DNA from: Baylisascaris procyonis
Taxonomy: Eukaryota > Nematoda > Chromadorea > Rhabditida > Ascarididae
NCBI GenBank assembly: GCA_037389465.1
Contig: JAZARR010000272.1
Location: forward strand, 614,501 to 678,500
DNA: 64,000 bases
Direction of reading: 5' to 3'
Below are positions 14,557 to 25,600 of this stretch, one piece after another. The notes under the pieces are model-generated. The model saw nothing but the letters and a program-made list of their open reading frames with translations. It made no database searches and had not been told where the DNA came from. The position numbers and the translations under genes are program-made. Positions within the stretch are counted from its first letter, which is position 1. Each line of letters opens with the position of its first letter.

Positions 14557-17348
14557 TCACGAAAACGACCCACCACTCGCTGCCATACCAGCGGTCAGCT
14601 CATCCTGAAGTCGTTTCTGCAGAGTCTGCGATACCAAATTCCAGCTATCCATAAAACGATCCATACACCTCAAGAGTAATCTCACATAAACACATAACAA
14701 ATCTATCGAAAAACAATGAATTTTCAGAAGTCTCCAGCAAAATCACATGCTTCGAGGATTCCAGGATGATAGCTAGCTTCTATGTGACGACAGTTTTGAT
14801 GGCCAACAGCACGACAGATAAGCCAAACATTCTCAGTTATCGTAAAGGCAGTGAGCGGCTAGACGTGCAACGCATCCAGTTCTGATTTTAAATAATTCCA
14901 TATCAACGCATTCAAAGACTATGCAACGTCGTGTAACTATCGATGAGGCCCACCAAATTTAAGGCATCGAAAGTTTATTTTACTATCTACTACGATTCAC
15001 GTACCATATGATTTCGAATAAAACCAATAAAACTATTATAAGGCTGTTAGTTTAGAGGCAGTGCAACTCGTATGCGATAGTGGAGTAATAATGAATTTTT
15101 GAGTCGCCGACCCCCCTTCTTTGAAGAAAATCATCAACTCTTCGAAGTTTATGAGCTCTTTCGAGCGGATGACTCCCATTTGTGATCACATAATATTTTA
15201 AGGGAAAGAAAACAAAGGACTGTTGATGTGACTACGAAGTACTCAGATAATTTTGATAATGTATTCTAGAAAGTTCAAAAGAATTAAACAGAGAGCTTCA
15301 TTTAAGGAATGAATAAATACTGGAAGAGATTTCATATGTCTTTTGCCTTTCCTTTTCAATTTTTGAAAGAGTCATGAACTGGTGGAAGCATTTTAACAAA
15401 CGATCCAGCATGAAAAACGATTGGACATCTGCGCCGAATATGAGCTGAAATCGAGACGAATAGCAATCGAACATTTGCGCCATAGTGCAAACAATAAGGC
15501 GCAGGGTCCTACGCTGGCTTATTAATTACTTTTTACACTTCTTTCAGGTGTTTATTTAATGACTGAAACTTCCGGAAACTCGTAACGGATTTGCTAAAAA
15601 AGTACCTTTGAAGGCATTGCTTCTCTGCGTTGCTAAGAGAGCTTCCCGGAGCCCTTATGCATTTCTGTGTGCATTTATCCGATAGATCCTACAATCACAA
15701 TCTATAATGAAGCATAACCGCTAGTAATGTTCTTTAATAATTCCACTGAAAGAGAGAAACGTTTTACTTCCATCCAAATGATATTCATATAACGAACAAT
15801 TTTACCTATGTTAACTATTTTACGGAAACGACATCAATCAATTCAAATTAATTTTGCAGTGTTGAATATAAAAATGAAACTAAAAGCATTCACTAAGACC
15901 GTGTTTTCCTAAACATTTAACGAAAATTTCTGAGTAAATGCTTTCTTTAATTTGTGCCAAAAAGATTTGAACGTTTGTACATTTGAAAGGAAATTAGATC
16001 AGCAGAAGAAACTTCCATGACTAACCAACTGAACTGAAAGAGTGCAAAATTTTTTTCTAGATGCGCAGATTTTATCCTAAATGCTGGAAGACCAATTTTG
16101 ACGGAAATTACCTTCTTATCATCTCATAATCCAGGGTTCATACCTCGAACACCGTCTTAAGTCGCCAATAGTGCAAAATACGACCAAACGTTACTCAAAG
16201 GTCTGATTTTCAAAATTATGTAAGAAATATACTACTGAATCCTCCCACCTACAGAATGAAAAAAGTGGGGGTGCTGGATTAGGATAAAAGTTGGATATCA
16301 GAAGGCAATTCCATGGCTAATCCGAGGGAGTTACTCGCAGTTCGGAAGAATTCTACAGGATTTGATAGCATCATCCGGAGACTTATAATGTGACAATAAA
16401 AATAGTAGTGTCACCCATTCCGGATCAAATAATTTAAACCACTTACAATTAGATTCTTCAAAGCACTGATCCAGTGATGATTCGTTTCACAAAAACTCAA
16501 TACTCTAAATAAGATGCTAATGTTTTCTCATCTCTAAGGCAATAACTCCTCCAGATTTTTTCTGCCAAATTTTTTGGAAGTAAGACCACGCGGGAGCTTC
16601 GAGCAATATTTTGGCACTACTGCGATCTTTGCAAGACGATGAAGACCTTGATTCCTAATTATGAAATGATAATGCAAGTATTTTTATTGACTGCCATAAA
16701 AAACTATCTAAACCACCAAACAGTGATTGTGCTGGCACTGAAAAGAAAACACGCATTTGAACATTCTGCCCTAACATTCGTAAAATTCAGTCATTTTGAT
16801 TACAATAAAAAACATATGGGAAAACGCGCCAGCAAGGCTGATACTACATTTTTGCAATCTGACGTATCACTAGGACCTATCATTTAAATATCGCAAATAA
16901 AGGAAGAAGCAATGCTTATTGCTCCTCTTCCTATATGACAAGCTATTTGACAGATTCTCGATTTAAAACTTTCGCTTCTAGGTAGCATAAAAACGGAAAT
17001 CAGAGAAAATCGTACTGGAATATTTTATAGTTGGTATGCGCATTTCACAATTTCTTACGATGATTAATCGAAACAAAATTGATTTAGGGGGCTATACTCA
17101 GCAAATGCGATCGTCTAAGAGTTGTTGGTCGTTAGGTGGTACTAGACAAACAGACAAAAATATGGACATATTTGCGAGATAAACCATCCTACAAAATTTT
17201 GTAAGAGTTATATAAAAAGTAAAAACGATACCGTGATGAGGCTTTGCGCATTCATGATGGCGGCTTGTTGCTTTACACCTGCGATCACCTGGTTCTGCTG
17301 CTCTGGTGTAAGCTTCTTTAGTGTTTCAAGATCAAGCAAATGATCCAT
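14557..17348 (-). CDS. tin-13: Mitochondrial import chaperone Tim13
   Basis: Small Tim proteins form hexameric chaperones in the mitochondrial intermembrane space; Tim13 works with Tim8 to escort hydrophobic precursors to the inner membrane. Three exons on the minus strand, 17348-17232, 15688-15606 and 14668-14557, join in phase (0, then 2) to a 103-residue protein, the usual size for the family. The diagnostic twin CX3C motifs are present: CTQKC near residues 45-49 and CLQRC near 64-68, followed by [19 protein letters not shown], typical of Tim13. There is no presequence, as expected for a Mia40 substrate. The start is the first ATG, 16 bases after a TTTTAG that suits SL trans-splicing. Donors and acceptors are canonical. 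The two introns of about 1.5 kb and 0.9 kb hold nothing I recognise. Tim8 and Tim9/10 differ in the region around the cysteines, so the Tim13 call is favoured. Confidence 0.93.
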
Positions 17349-17364
17349 TCTTTCCAAATTCACT

Positions 17365-17366
17365 CT
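17365..17366 (-). promoter_or_regulatory. Probable spliced-leader acceptor of Tim13
   Basis: On the minus strand, TTTTAG ends here, 16 bases before the Tim13 ATG. That spacing is typical of nematode SL trans-splice sites. It is inferred from position and sequence only. Confidence 0.5.
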
Positions 17367-18861
17367 AAAACTTCAAAATTCATTCAAACCACAGCAAGTG
17401 ACAGCAAACGACCTGATAGCTTCTCTTACGGTAACGCCTACATAATCTTGCGATATTACTATCATGGAAAATTGATCGGCATAGCACCGGTATAAGCCTT
17501 CGAGCTCCATCGATTCAGATCGACCGAGAGTGGAGGTGATTCTAGCGCTCGATGAGCATCAAATCACAGCAACGAATCATAACGGAGTATAGTGCAGATG
17601 TGGATTAGTGAGCATGAATTTACACTGAATAAGGAAGTGTATCAAATAAGACCTCATTGTTAGTATCAGTGCCATCCCTCATCACCAACTAACAACATGA
17701 AATGACAACTGACAGCAAATCCACCATATCTATTGTGACAACGTTTAATGTTCTTGCGAATTTCAAAATATTTGGGGGAAGGGCCGGTGAGGGTAGGTTT
17801 AGATTGTTGGGTAAACATAGATGTACATTATTTACATAAACCACAGAGCGGCGTTAAGTCTTATCATTCTATTAATTCCCTAATAAAAACCCGAAACATC
17901 CCACAAATGCAATTCGCACCTTCCATTAATGTTATCGAGAAAGACAAATCTGCAACAATCGGGAAGGGAGATGGGAAGGAAGGGTGGGAAAGCGGGGAAC
18001 ACCTCACTAGTACCCTTAAAAACGATCCAGACAGTCAATCAATAAAAAGTAACGTTATAATACAGCGTTACAGAAACGGAATCACTTTGTCCAAAACTTT
18101 GTAACTTTACTTCGGTGAGAGTATATTTACGAAGTAAAAGATTTTGAATTGAAGCGCTTCATTGTGGCAAATGCAATTCTTGCTTCAATAAACATCAATC
18201 TCTTTCTGCATAGAAACTCCTTTTGCAGAACTTTAAAAACTGATAAGATTACTACTGAGAAAATGTTCCCCTTATCACCTTAAAATGTAGTATTTAATTC
18301 TACACTATCAGTAACATTTAATCTGTATTCTAATAAGCATAAACACATAAGAAAACCGGCTGGTTCAGGTGAAATCTGATCTCGGTCACCATCAAGACAA
18401 AGACGTGACTTAATTCATATTGGATGAAGTCACCACGACACAAGCGCCAATCACCTTATTCGTAACCTAACATATCCATGGGCCAACTCGAATTTTTTGA
18501 AAATTTTTCTAACAAGATATCACAGCTCCATGAAACAATGAAGCTATCAATTAACCTCTGTAGTGTTGGTTGACTTGGCCTAAGAAACCCACGTTACGTG
18601 ATATTAGAAGCAGGGAAGACGTATTTTTTTGGTTGGGGAGAGGAGAAGGCAGGGGCGAGGTGGAAACCTAATTTCATGCTCAGAACCCTTCTTACAAGAT
18701 GCTTGCGCTCAGCAGCACCCACAACACCATGAACTATCCCATATGTGCCCTTGGCGCTTCTAAAAACACTGTTCTTCAACCCGCTATCCTTCGTACCCAA
18801 GTCAGAAAAAACGATCAACAACACACCGCCGCCGCATAAAAATAAGCGAGCCACAAATGTG
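17367..18861. other. Intergenic DNA upstream of Tim13
   Basis: This should contain the Tim13 promoter. A 118-codon plus-strand open frame (17748-18104) has no recognisable domain and no splice context, so I do not call it. A minus-strand open frame that crosses into the transposon end is listed separately. Confidence 0.5.
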
Positions 18862-18875
18862 TGGGGTCGGCGCAT
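18594..18875 (-). other. Open frame abutting MULE element 1, possible exon
   Basis: A 93-codon minus-strand frame whose first ATG lies inside the terminal sequence of MULE element 1 (from 18862). The non-transposon part begins hydrophobic (ARLFLCGGGVLLIVF), and the stretch FRSAKGTYGIVHGVVGAAER looks protein-like. A good donor (GTAAGAAG) follows the codons for ERKHL. It may be the remnant of an exon cut by the insertion, or chance. I recognise no family. Confidence 0.25.
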
Positions 18876-19041
18876 TTAGCCAAAAAGAGACGGAGAGAGA
18901 CCGCGCGCGTCTTCAGCGAGACGGAGAGAGACCGCGCGCGTCTTCAGCGAGTGACGCGGCACTGGTCACTCTGAAATAAATCGTCGCAATAAATGTGGAA
19001 ATATACAGTAAGGAAATGAGACTCGAACAACGGATTTCGAC

Positions 19042-19480
19042 ACATTCGAAAGAGCACTAAAAGCTCTATCAGAATCAAAAATAATCTCGGACAAAAACAA
19101 GAACTTTTCTACTAGATCGAATTTTTATACGCAGTGCAATTGAGAAAAATTGCATAGTCATCGATAAATGAGGGCCTATAACTGTATAAAGGAACAAGAT
19201 TTGGGAAGAGTGACTAGGTACATTCGAAAGAGCATTAAAAGCTCTATCAGAATCAAAAATAATCTCGGACAAAAACAAGAACTTTTCTATTAGATCGATC
19301 ATTTATATGACGTGCAGTTGAGAAAAATTGCATAGTCATCGATAAATGAGGGCCTATAACTGTATAAAGGAACAAGATTTGGGAAGAGTGACTAGGTACA
19401 TTCGAAAGAGCACTAAAAGCTCTATCAGAATCAAAAATAATCTCGTACAAAAACAAGAACTTTTCTATTAGATCGAATTT
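19042..19480. repeat. Subterminal tandem repeat, left arm of element 1
   Basis: Three tandem copies of a unit of about 180 bp, each starting ACATTCGAAAGAGC. The unit contains an ATAATCTCGGACAAAAACAAG core and GGGCCTATAACTG. The right arm carries two inverted copies (about 22225-22470). The same unit recurs in elements 2 and 3. Subterminal arrays of this kind may serve as transposase-binding sites; that role is inference. Confidence 0.85.
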
Positions 19481-19945
19481 TTATACGCAGCGCAATTGAC
19501 AAAAAATAGACGTGCTGACACGTAGAGGCGATGGAAGAAAGAAATCGCTCGCTGAACTATGGAAATCCTATTACTGGTTCGAAGTGGCAGCCGCTGTCGT
19601 TTCTCAGCAGAATCGTCGGTCTCTGTCGTTGAGGTGAAGGCAACATCTGGAATGTTAAATATAATGATGATCACGACGAAAGCATACTACATAAGTAATG
19701 CAAGTTTTGTATAGCTTGAATTAAGTTTGGTGCTACTTCAACTGATGGCTTATCGTGGAAAAAATCAGAGATGTGCAGTCTGTTTGTGGACGCGTGCACT
19801 CAGCAGTTTCGTAGTCTAACTGTTTTTGTTGCGCATAACAGGCTGAGGGGAGGGAAATAAAATTTGATTGTGTGCAATGTGTAATGAGCCAACGTGCTAA
19901 GTATCTGAAGGCTGCAGTGCTGTTGCTGATGTTATTAGGTGAACT

Positions 19946-20529
19946 ATGTCAAAATGTGAGCAGTGGCGGCTCATCAGGAAGTCTTTTGCAGAACACGTCT
20001 TCTGCGCGTGGGAGATGGCGCTGAAAATCCCACCTCAACCTCCCAAATCTTGGATTCCTCCACCGAAGCTCACCTGTTGGCCTCGTAAAGAACTGAACGC
20101 GTTCAAGCGGTACTTCGAAAGCTACTGGCTTTCACTGCCGTTTCACAAGTGGAACCACTACGCTCAGATCTGCGCACAACAAATGCGGCGGAAGCATATC
20201 ACTCAGTGCTAGCAAGGCGCGTTTTTCGAAATTCATCTACCACAGTCCTCTCTGAGTATTGCCTGTTAAGCTGCAATTTTGCCAACGAAGCAATAATGTA
20301 GAAATTTTTAAGGCAGTGGCGTGCTCCTCGCAATCCTACGATCAGCGCATATTTGGCCTTCCTTCACTCCCGTCATTCAGAGTATTTAACGCGCATACAG
20401 CAATTGACAGAGGGCGCGAAGACAAAACCAAGAAATCCGAAATATGTCCGGCTCAACTATCGCCTTCTGAAATACATGCAAAAATACCAAGTTAGTATTG
20501 TCTTATGCATTATTTTTGTGCATTTATGA
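19946..20529 (+). pseudogene. MULE transposase C-terminal segment (element 1)
   Basis: The first frame from 19946 reads through FKRYFESYWLSLPFHKWNHY, matching the region before the last conserved block of MULE transposases. The next block, RTTNAAEAYHSVLARR (the family motif R-T-N-N-x-x-E-x-x-H), is in another frame, offset by one base after WNHYAQ. Further on, AYLAFLHSRHSEYLTRIQQL and PRNPKYVRLNYRLLKYMQKY continue a plausible C-terminus after one in-frame TAG, probably within a short intron. The catalytic Asp exons are absent from element 1, so this copy cannot encode a working transposase. The identical segment in element 2 (55317-55900) has the same frame break. Confidence 0.75.
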
Positions 20530-20880
20530 CATTGTTCTTAATAGAGAGCTGAATGAGATTACCCATACCTACCGATAATGGGCACTGCAGATTCGCTTGA
20601 TGGTAAAGAAACCAACCGACGCACTGAGTATATGGTTAATTCCATTGCCATACCTTGATCGCATGCAATACTTGCTTTCCGACACAGACCCGTCAGGGCT
20701 GAAGAGCAAAAAGGCATCTCGAAGGCGGCATGCTCCTCAGCGGAAATGTTGCATTTCGCTTGGAAGGCAACCGCAAGTGCTTGCAAAGCAGGGAACCTTC
20801 AATGCAAGCAGCCATTTGAAGTGCGCAATTGCAACCAAAGAAGCCAGATCACATGAAGATGTGGAGGAGATCGGAAAAAA

Positions 20881-21959
20881 ATGGGGGCTACCAAGACCAT
20901 TCGTTTCGAGCCGCCTAGTCTAGAATGGTTGAATAACGTATGGAAGAAGCACCTGCCTCACGTACAAGGTAGCCGTCCTCCATACACCGACTCGTGCTCG
21001 TTCCTAGTCAATCAGAAGCCGGACAAATGGGCGACGGTTTCAGTCAGAGGCGATGGCAACTGTCTTTACAGGCCAGTATCACAGCAAACAAATTCTCGTA
21101 TTAGAAGCCCTCCAAAAGCGAAAACTGTCGCAACAAAATTTGTACATTGCACATTGCAACCTATTAGTTTAGTCCACTGACAGCAGAACGGAAGCTTGCT
21201 AACTGCATAAGGCATGTGCAGTACTAGGTGTTCAGAAATGGGCAGCCTATTTTTGCACAGCGCCATTAGGACGGTAAGGACTTCCCAAGCACCCCTACTT
21301 CTGCAAGAAAGGCTTCTAACAAAGAAATGTGGCATTGGCATTAGATGGCGTGCAATTCATTTTGTTCTTTCAGAGCACTCGCTTATTGCATCACGGGAAC
21401 GGAAAACTATCACCAGGAAATGCGGTCGGTTCTCATCGCCTTTACCGTATCGAAGAACACTGAGCCTTGGATAGGTATTCCTTTGAATGTTACAAAATAA
21501 TTCATTACTTCAGAGGAATTCCCAAACGATGCGCTAAAAGTGTGCCAGTACCGTTATAACCTTCTAGCAACCTGTAACATTCAGCAGTTAAGATCGGCAG
21601 AGTGTGAGTAGATTTCAGGGATGTTCATGAACACGGCCACATATAACAGTGTAGACAAAATGTTGCAATGGAAGCGGGACATAGCTCTCAACGCTGCGGA
21701 TGCTCTGCGTTGGGGAGACGACGTCGACTTAATGGCTGCAGCGCTTTGCTTCGACTTGAACATCTACGTGTACACTGAGATGAATGGAGTCTGGCAAGGA
21801 TACTTCGAAGAAATAGCTACATCCGGCTCGGCAGGCTATATTTCCTACATTATCGTCAAACATAGACTGCACATCTCTGATTTTTTTCACGATAAGCTAT
21901 CAGTTGAAGTAGCACCAAACTCACCGAAATTTAAGAAAGAGAAAAAATTATATCTTTAA
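20881..21959 (+). CDS. OTU-type cysteine protease frame (element 1)
   Basis: OTU proteases cleave ubiquitin-type conjugates. Three exons, 20881-21071, 21374-21474 and 21619-21959, join in frame to a 210-residue protein. Near residue 60 is VRGDGNCLYR, the OTU catalytic Asp/Cys motif. After splicing it runs into ALAYCITGTENYHQEMR, which fits the OTU fold well. The C-terminal half has VDLMAAALCFDLNIYVY and YIIVKHRLHISDFF, supplying the expected His. The first intron would use a GC donor (AG|GCCAGT); the second acceptor is canonical. The start MGATK is chosen because the frame upstream differs between the two copies by one A. It lies downstream of the transposase tail, so it is a second gene or a fused C-terminal domain. 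Its substrate is unknown. Confidence 0.75.
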
Positions 21960-22631
21960 TGTTATTAATTCAAGCTATACAAAACTTGCATTACTTATGT
22001 AGTATGCTTTCGTCGTGATCATCATTATATTTAACATTCCAGATGTTGCCTTCACCTCAACGACAGAGACCGACGATTCTGCTGAGAAACGACAGCGGCT
22101 GCCACTTCGAACCAGTAATAGGATTTCCATAGTTCAGCGAGCGATTTCTTTCTTCCATCGCCTCTACGTGTCAGCACGTCTATTTTTTGTCAATTGCGCT
22201 GCGTATAAAAATTCGATCTAATAGAAAAGTTCTTGTTTTTGTACGAGATTATTTTTGATTCTGATAGAGCTTTTAGTGCTCTTTCGAATGTACCTAGTCA
22301 CTCTTCCCAAATCTTGTTCCTTTATACAGTTATAGGCCCTCATTTATCGATGACTATACAATTTTTCTCAACTGCACGTCATATAAATGATCGATCTAAT
22401 AGAAAAGTTCTTGTTTTTGTCCGAGATTATTTTTGATTCTGATAGAGCTTTTAATGCTCTTTCGAATGTGTCGAAATCCGTTGTTCGAATCTCATTTCCT
22501 TACTGTATATTTTCACATTTATTGCGACGATTTATTTCAGAGTGGCCAGTGCCGCGTCGCTCGCTGAAGACGCGCGCGGTCTCTCTCCGTCTCTCTCTTG
22601 CGCCTGCGCTTGTGGCTAATGTTACCCTCAC

Positions 22632-25600
22632 CGATCCAAGTTTTGGCGGTGTCTTTTGAAATTGAAAAGTGCTGCAACATGCATGTCGACGATAATAACT
22701 CTCTGAAAACGAAAAACTGCGGTAAAAGTATCCTGCTGTGTTAAAATTGGAGCTGCTAATTTCATCTTCAAATGAGAGAAATATTATAATTTCTTTCAAT
22801 TGCGCTTATTCGATATAGTCGTGCTGACCATCATTCCTCTCGTCTCCCCGCCCTGCACTTCCCGGTATATTCCTATCGGCGTTGTTTTATCGCTTAAAAA
22901 TAAACAATTTCTGACATCCTTATGTCTATAAACAGGCTTACTTATCAAAACCTATAATTTCTTATATCATATTCTTTTGTAAAGAACGACAATCAACTAA
23001 TGATCAACGACCGTAAGTCTTTCCTGTCCTATTCACTGCACAAGAGCAGCATTGTTCTGTTTTACATAAGAATCAATGAGATGAGAATTTCATGGGGTAT
23101 TTGAGAATTAGTAACTTAATTGTAAGAAAGTTCCAGGCGATCGAATGTCATTAAATTCTCGATATGAGGTCGCAGATGATGAGAGGCAGAATTGCAGCAT
23201 CGGTGATCGAAAGGTGGGGCCATCGGACGACCGTGATACACACACGCACACACAAATACACGACACAATCAACACAAATACAGTCCTTTTGTCAAGCTTT
23301 TGTGCTAAATTACTGCATATTAGGATGTCGTAAAGGATAATTTCGAGTGCGAAAGCATTCACAGTAATTTTGGATGCAGAAGAATGGCATAGAATCACTC
23401 GATGGAATTATGAATGTTACTATATCAACAATAATGAATGATCGCATAACCTTTCATACTTCTCTTTCACTTTCTTCCTTGATTATTTTCATAAGGGAGC
23501 TGCAGTAGAATAAATAACTTCTTTCTTAAAATTATTATTAACGGAAAAATGAGTAGTGAATTTATATTTATGAAAAGAACATCACATATTACAGAAGAGC
23601 AGTTATTTCTCATTGCGATAAAGCTTAACGTGTCATGGCGGAATCATATAAGGAAAAACATTGCATTAATCAGCACAGAAGTATGGGCACTTCGGCGCGA
23701 CGCTCTAGTTTGGAGCAGCAAAGCGATACGACTATCAAAAAATGGTAGCAACCACACTACTACCAGTAAAAATCCTTACTCTTTGTGAACAAGAACTGCG
23801 ACATCCTTATATACTCGACAAGCAACCTTTGAGCGCAATCTGGAACTTGGCCTGTACATCCTCACATGAGTTTACTTTCGCACAAAAGACTCCACGTGGC
23901 TTACATATTGCATGGTAGGATATGTTTTATGAGCATATTTGCCTTCTTTTATATTATTTGTGTTTTTGGTGACTTAACAAAAGTATGAGAACAAAAGGGA
24001 AATATTCCTTTCGAAGCACGTGCGCCGCTTCTCTCGTCATTGTTTGCACTTTTTTGCATTCTACTCATACTGCAAATGATTCGAGGAGTTCAATTTGGAA
24101 CGCCTCATACGCTACTTTCAATAAATATCACTAAATGTCAAGGCTGAAAAGGCTCCTTTCATTTTGAGATGAAATTATTAACGATAGAATCACCATGTTA
24201 TAGAATTTATTAAAGTACCTCGTGTAGTCTATAGCGAAGTTGCAAATGCAGTATGTTACTTGCAAACTTGTTGAGCGCTAGTGGTGTAGCGTCGTACGAT
24301 TGCAGAGTATGTTGTAGCGAGCGCGTTGCGTATATGTACTGCTCAAATTGCACCGTAGAGGAATCAATGCGATCCGAGACCACCAAAGTTTTGTGCATAT
24401 GAAGTATGGTGCAGGTGGGAGGATATGTGCATACTCGTCCCACAAAAACCTTGTACATTTATGCGATATCGGTCTATACAACGGAATGGGTCTACGGTCT
24501 ATACCGCAGTAGTCTTCGATGAGCGGGGATGCACTTCCCCTATCCAGCAGGTAGGTGGTGAAGAAAGCGCAAAAACCAACCATAATTTCAGCAGCTGATT
24601 TACTAACCCTAATTTGCATTCCGGCTGACGACCTTCCTGGTAATCTTTGGACGCATGAAGGTAACGAATGACTGCATTTGCAAATATCGGTGAGCAAATA
24701 GTTGGACAATGACCTTTAATACGAAAATTGTGCTAATTTTATGAATAGTCGTCTGCCACTTATGTTGGAGTCTGCACCATCGTTTGGCCCGGTGTACTGA
24801 GTCTGGAAAGTTCACATCATGTCAGCTTCCCTGGTATGTCTTTCCACTTGAATCTTGCAAGAAATACTTTTCCGTTCTAGCAAACTATGGGAAACCACAC
24901 TATTTTAATGCCGCACCGTCCTTACACACTTGACTATAATATGTAATTTCAAGTCGCGAGCTGCAATCAATACTAAGATTGGGTTTTATCCTCTCTTTTC
25001 ACATCCTGCATGACTTAATGACGCTTCTTCGCAGACGCATTGCTAAGCGCCCATGGATTGTTTTGCATTTTTGCACTGTGACTCGAATACATTATGATGT
25101 GGGTCGGTATGCTTGTAGTTGAGATTTCAACTATGGGCGTGTGCACATTGCGCTTTCCAAATGCCAGGAAACCACCAGCATGAGCTCCACTGATCTAACT
25201 ACCGACCTGAAACAACATCAGATAAAAACCTCGCCAGCTGATTAGTTGATCAGATAAAAACAAACAACACCCTCAATCTCGAAGATGACACATTAATGCC
25301 TGCATCAAACTCGTCGAATCGCCTGACTCCTCCTTCTCCTCCCTCCCCGACCCAAAAAAGACTGCATCCAACCAAATCAACTGCTTTTACGAAAGTCCTC
25401 TCAGTTTATTAGCCGATAAATTTTATTGCTTTGCCACATGATGCTAATGCTACAAATTTTAGGCGCTAAGTTTGGTATTCACCAGACTACTGCGATACAG
25501 AAAATAGGGTCATTCCCTTGTATTTTTGGTATTTTAGTTTGGTATTCACACCCTTTAGACCCGCAACATCTCCATGTAATAGGTCTGGTGTTATCAGCAT

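Larger units (their letters stand above)
18862..22631 (+). mobile_element. MULE element 1, internally deleted copy with long arms
   Basis: A 3.8-kb element. The left end (tip starting GGGGTCGGCGCATTTAGCC) and right end (tip ending GGCTAATGTTACCCTCAC) lead into shared subterminal sequence in opposite orientation. The left arm is about 920 bp (18862-19781) and the right arm about 768 bp (21864-22631). The left arm includes an inverted copy of the 3' coding end of the OTU frame, so it seems to have arisen by inverted duplication of the right end. The transposase core found in element 2 is missing; only the transposase C-terminal segment and the OTU frame remain. The nine bases at each side (ACAAATGTG and CGATCCAAG) do not match, so no target-site duplication is visible. 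Confidence 0.85.

Noticed and set aside
17748..18104. 118-codon plus-strand frame upstream of Tim13
   Set aside because: No family resemblance, no acceptor/donor support, and low-complexity composition.
19075..19456. Repeated small frames containing FDSDRAFNALSNVPSHSSQI
   Set aside because: They arise from the 180-bp subterminal MULE unit and each ends at the same TGA in the unit. Nothing suggests translation.
24278..24709. 143-codon minus-strand frame
   Set aside because: No recognisable motif, domain or credible splice context. Of a length that can occur by chance in 64 kb.
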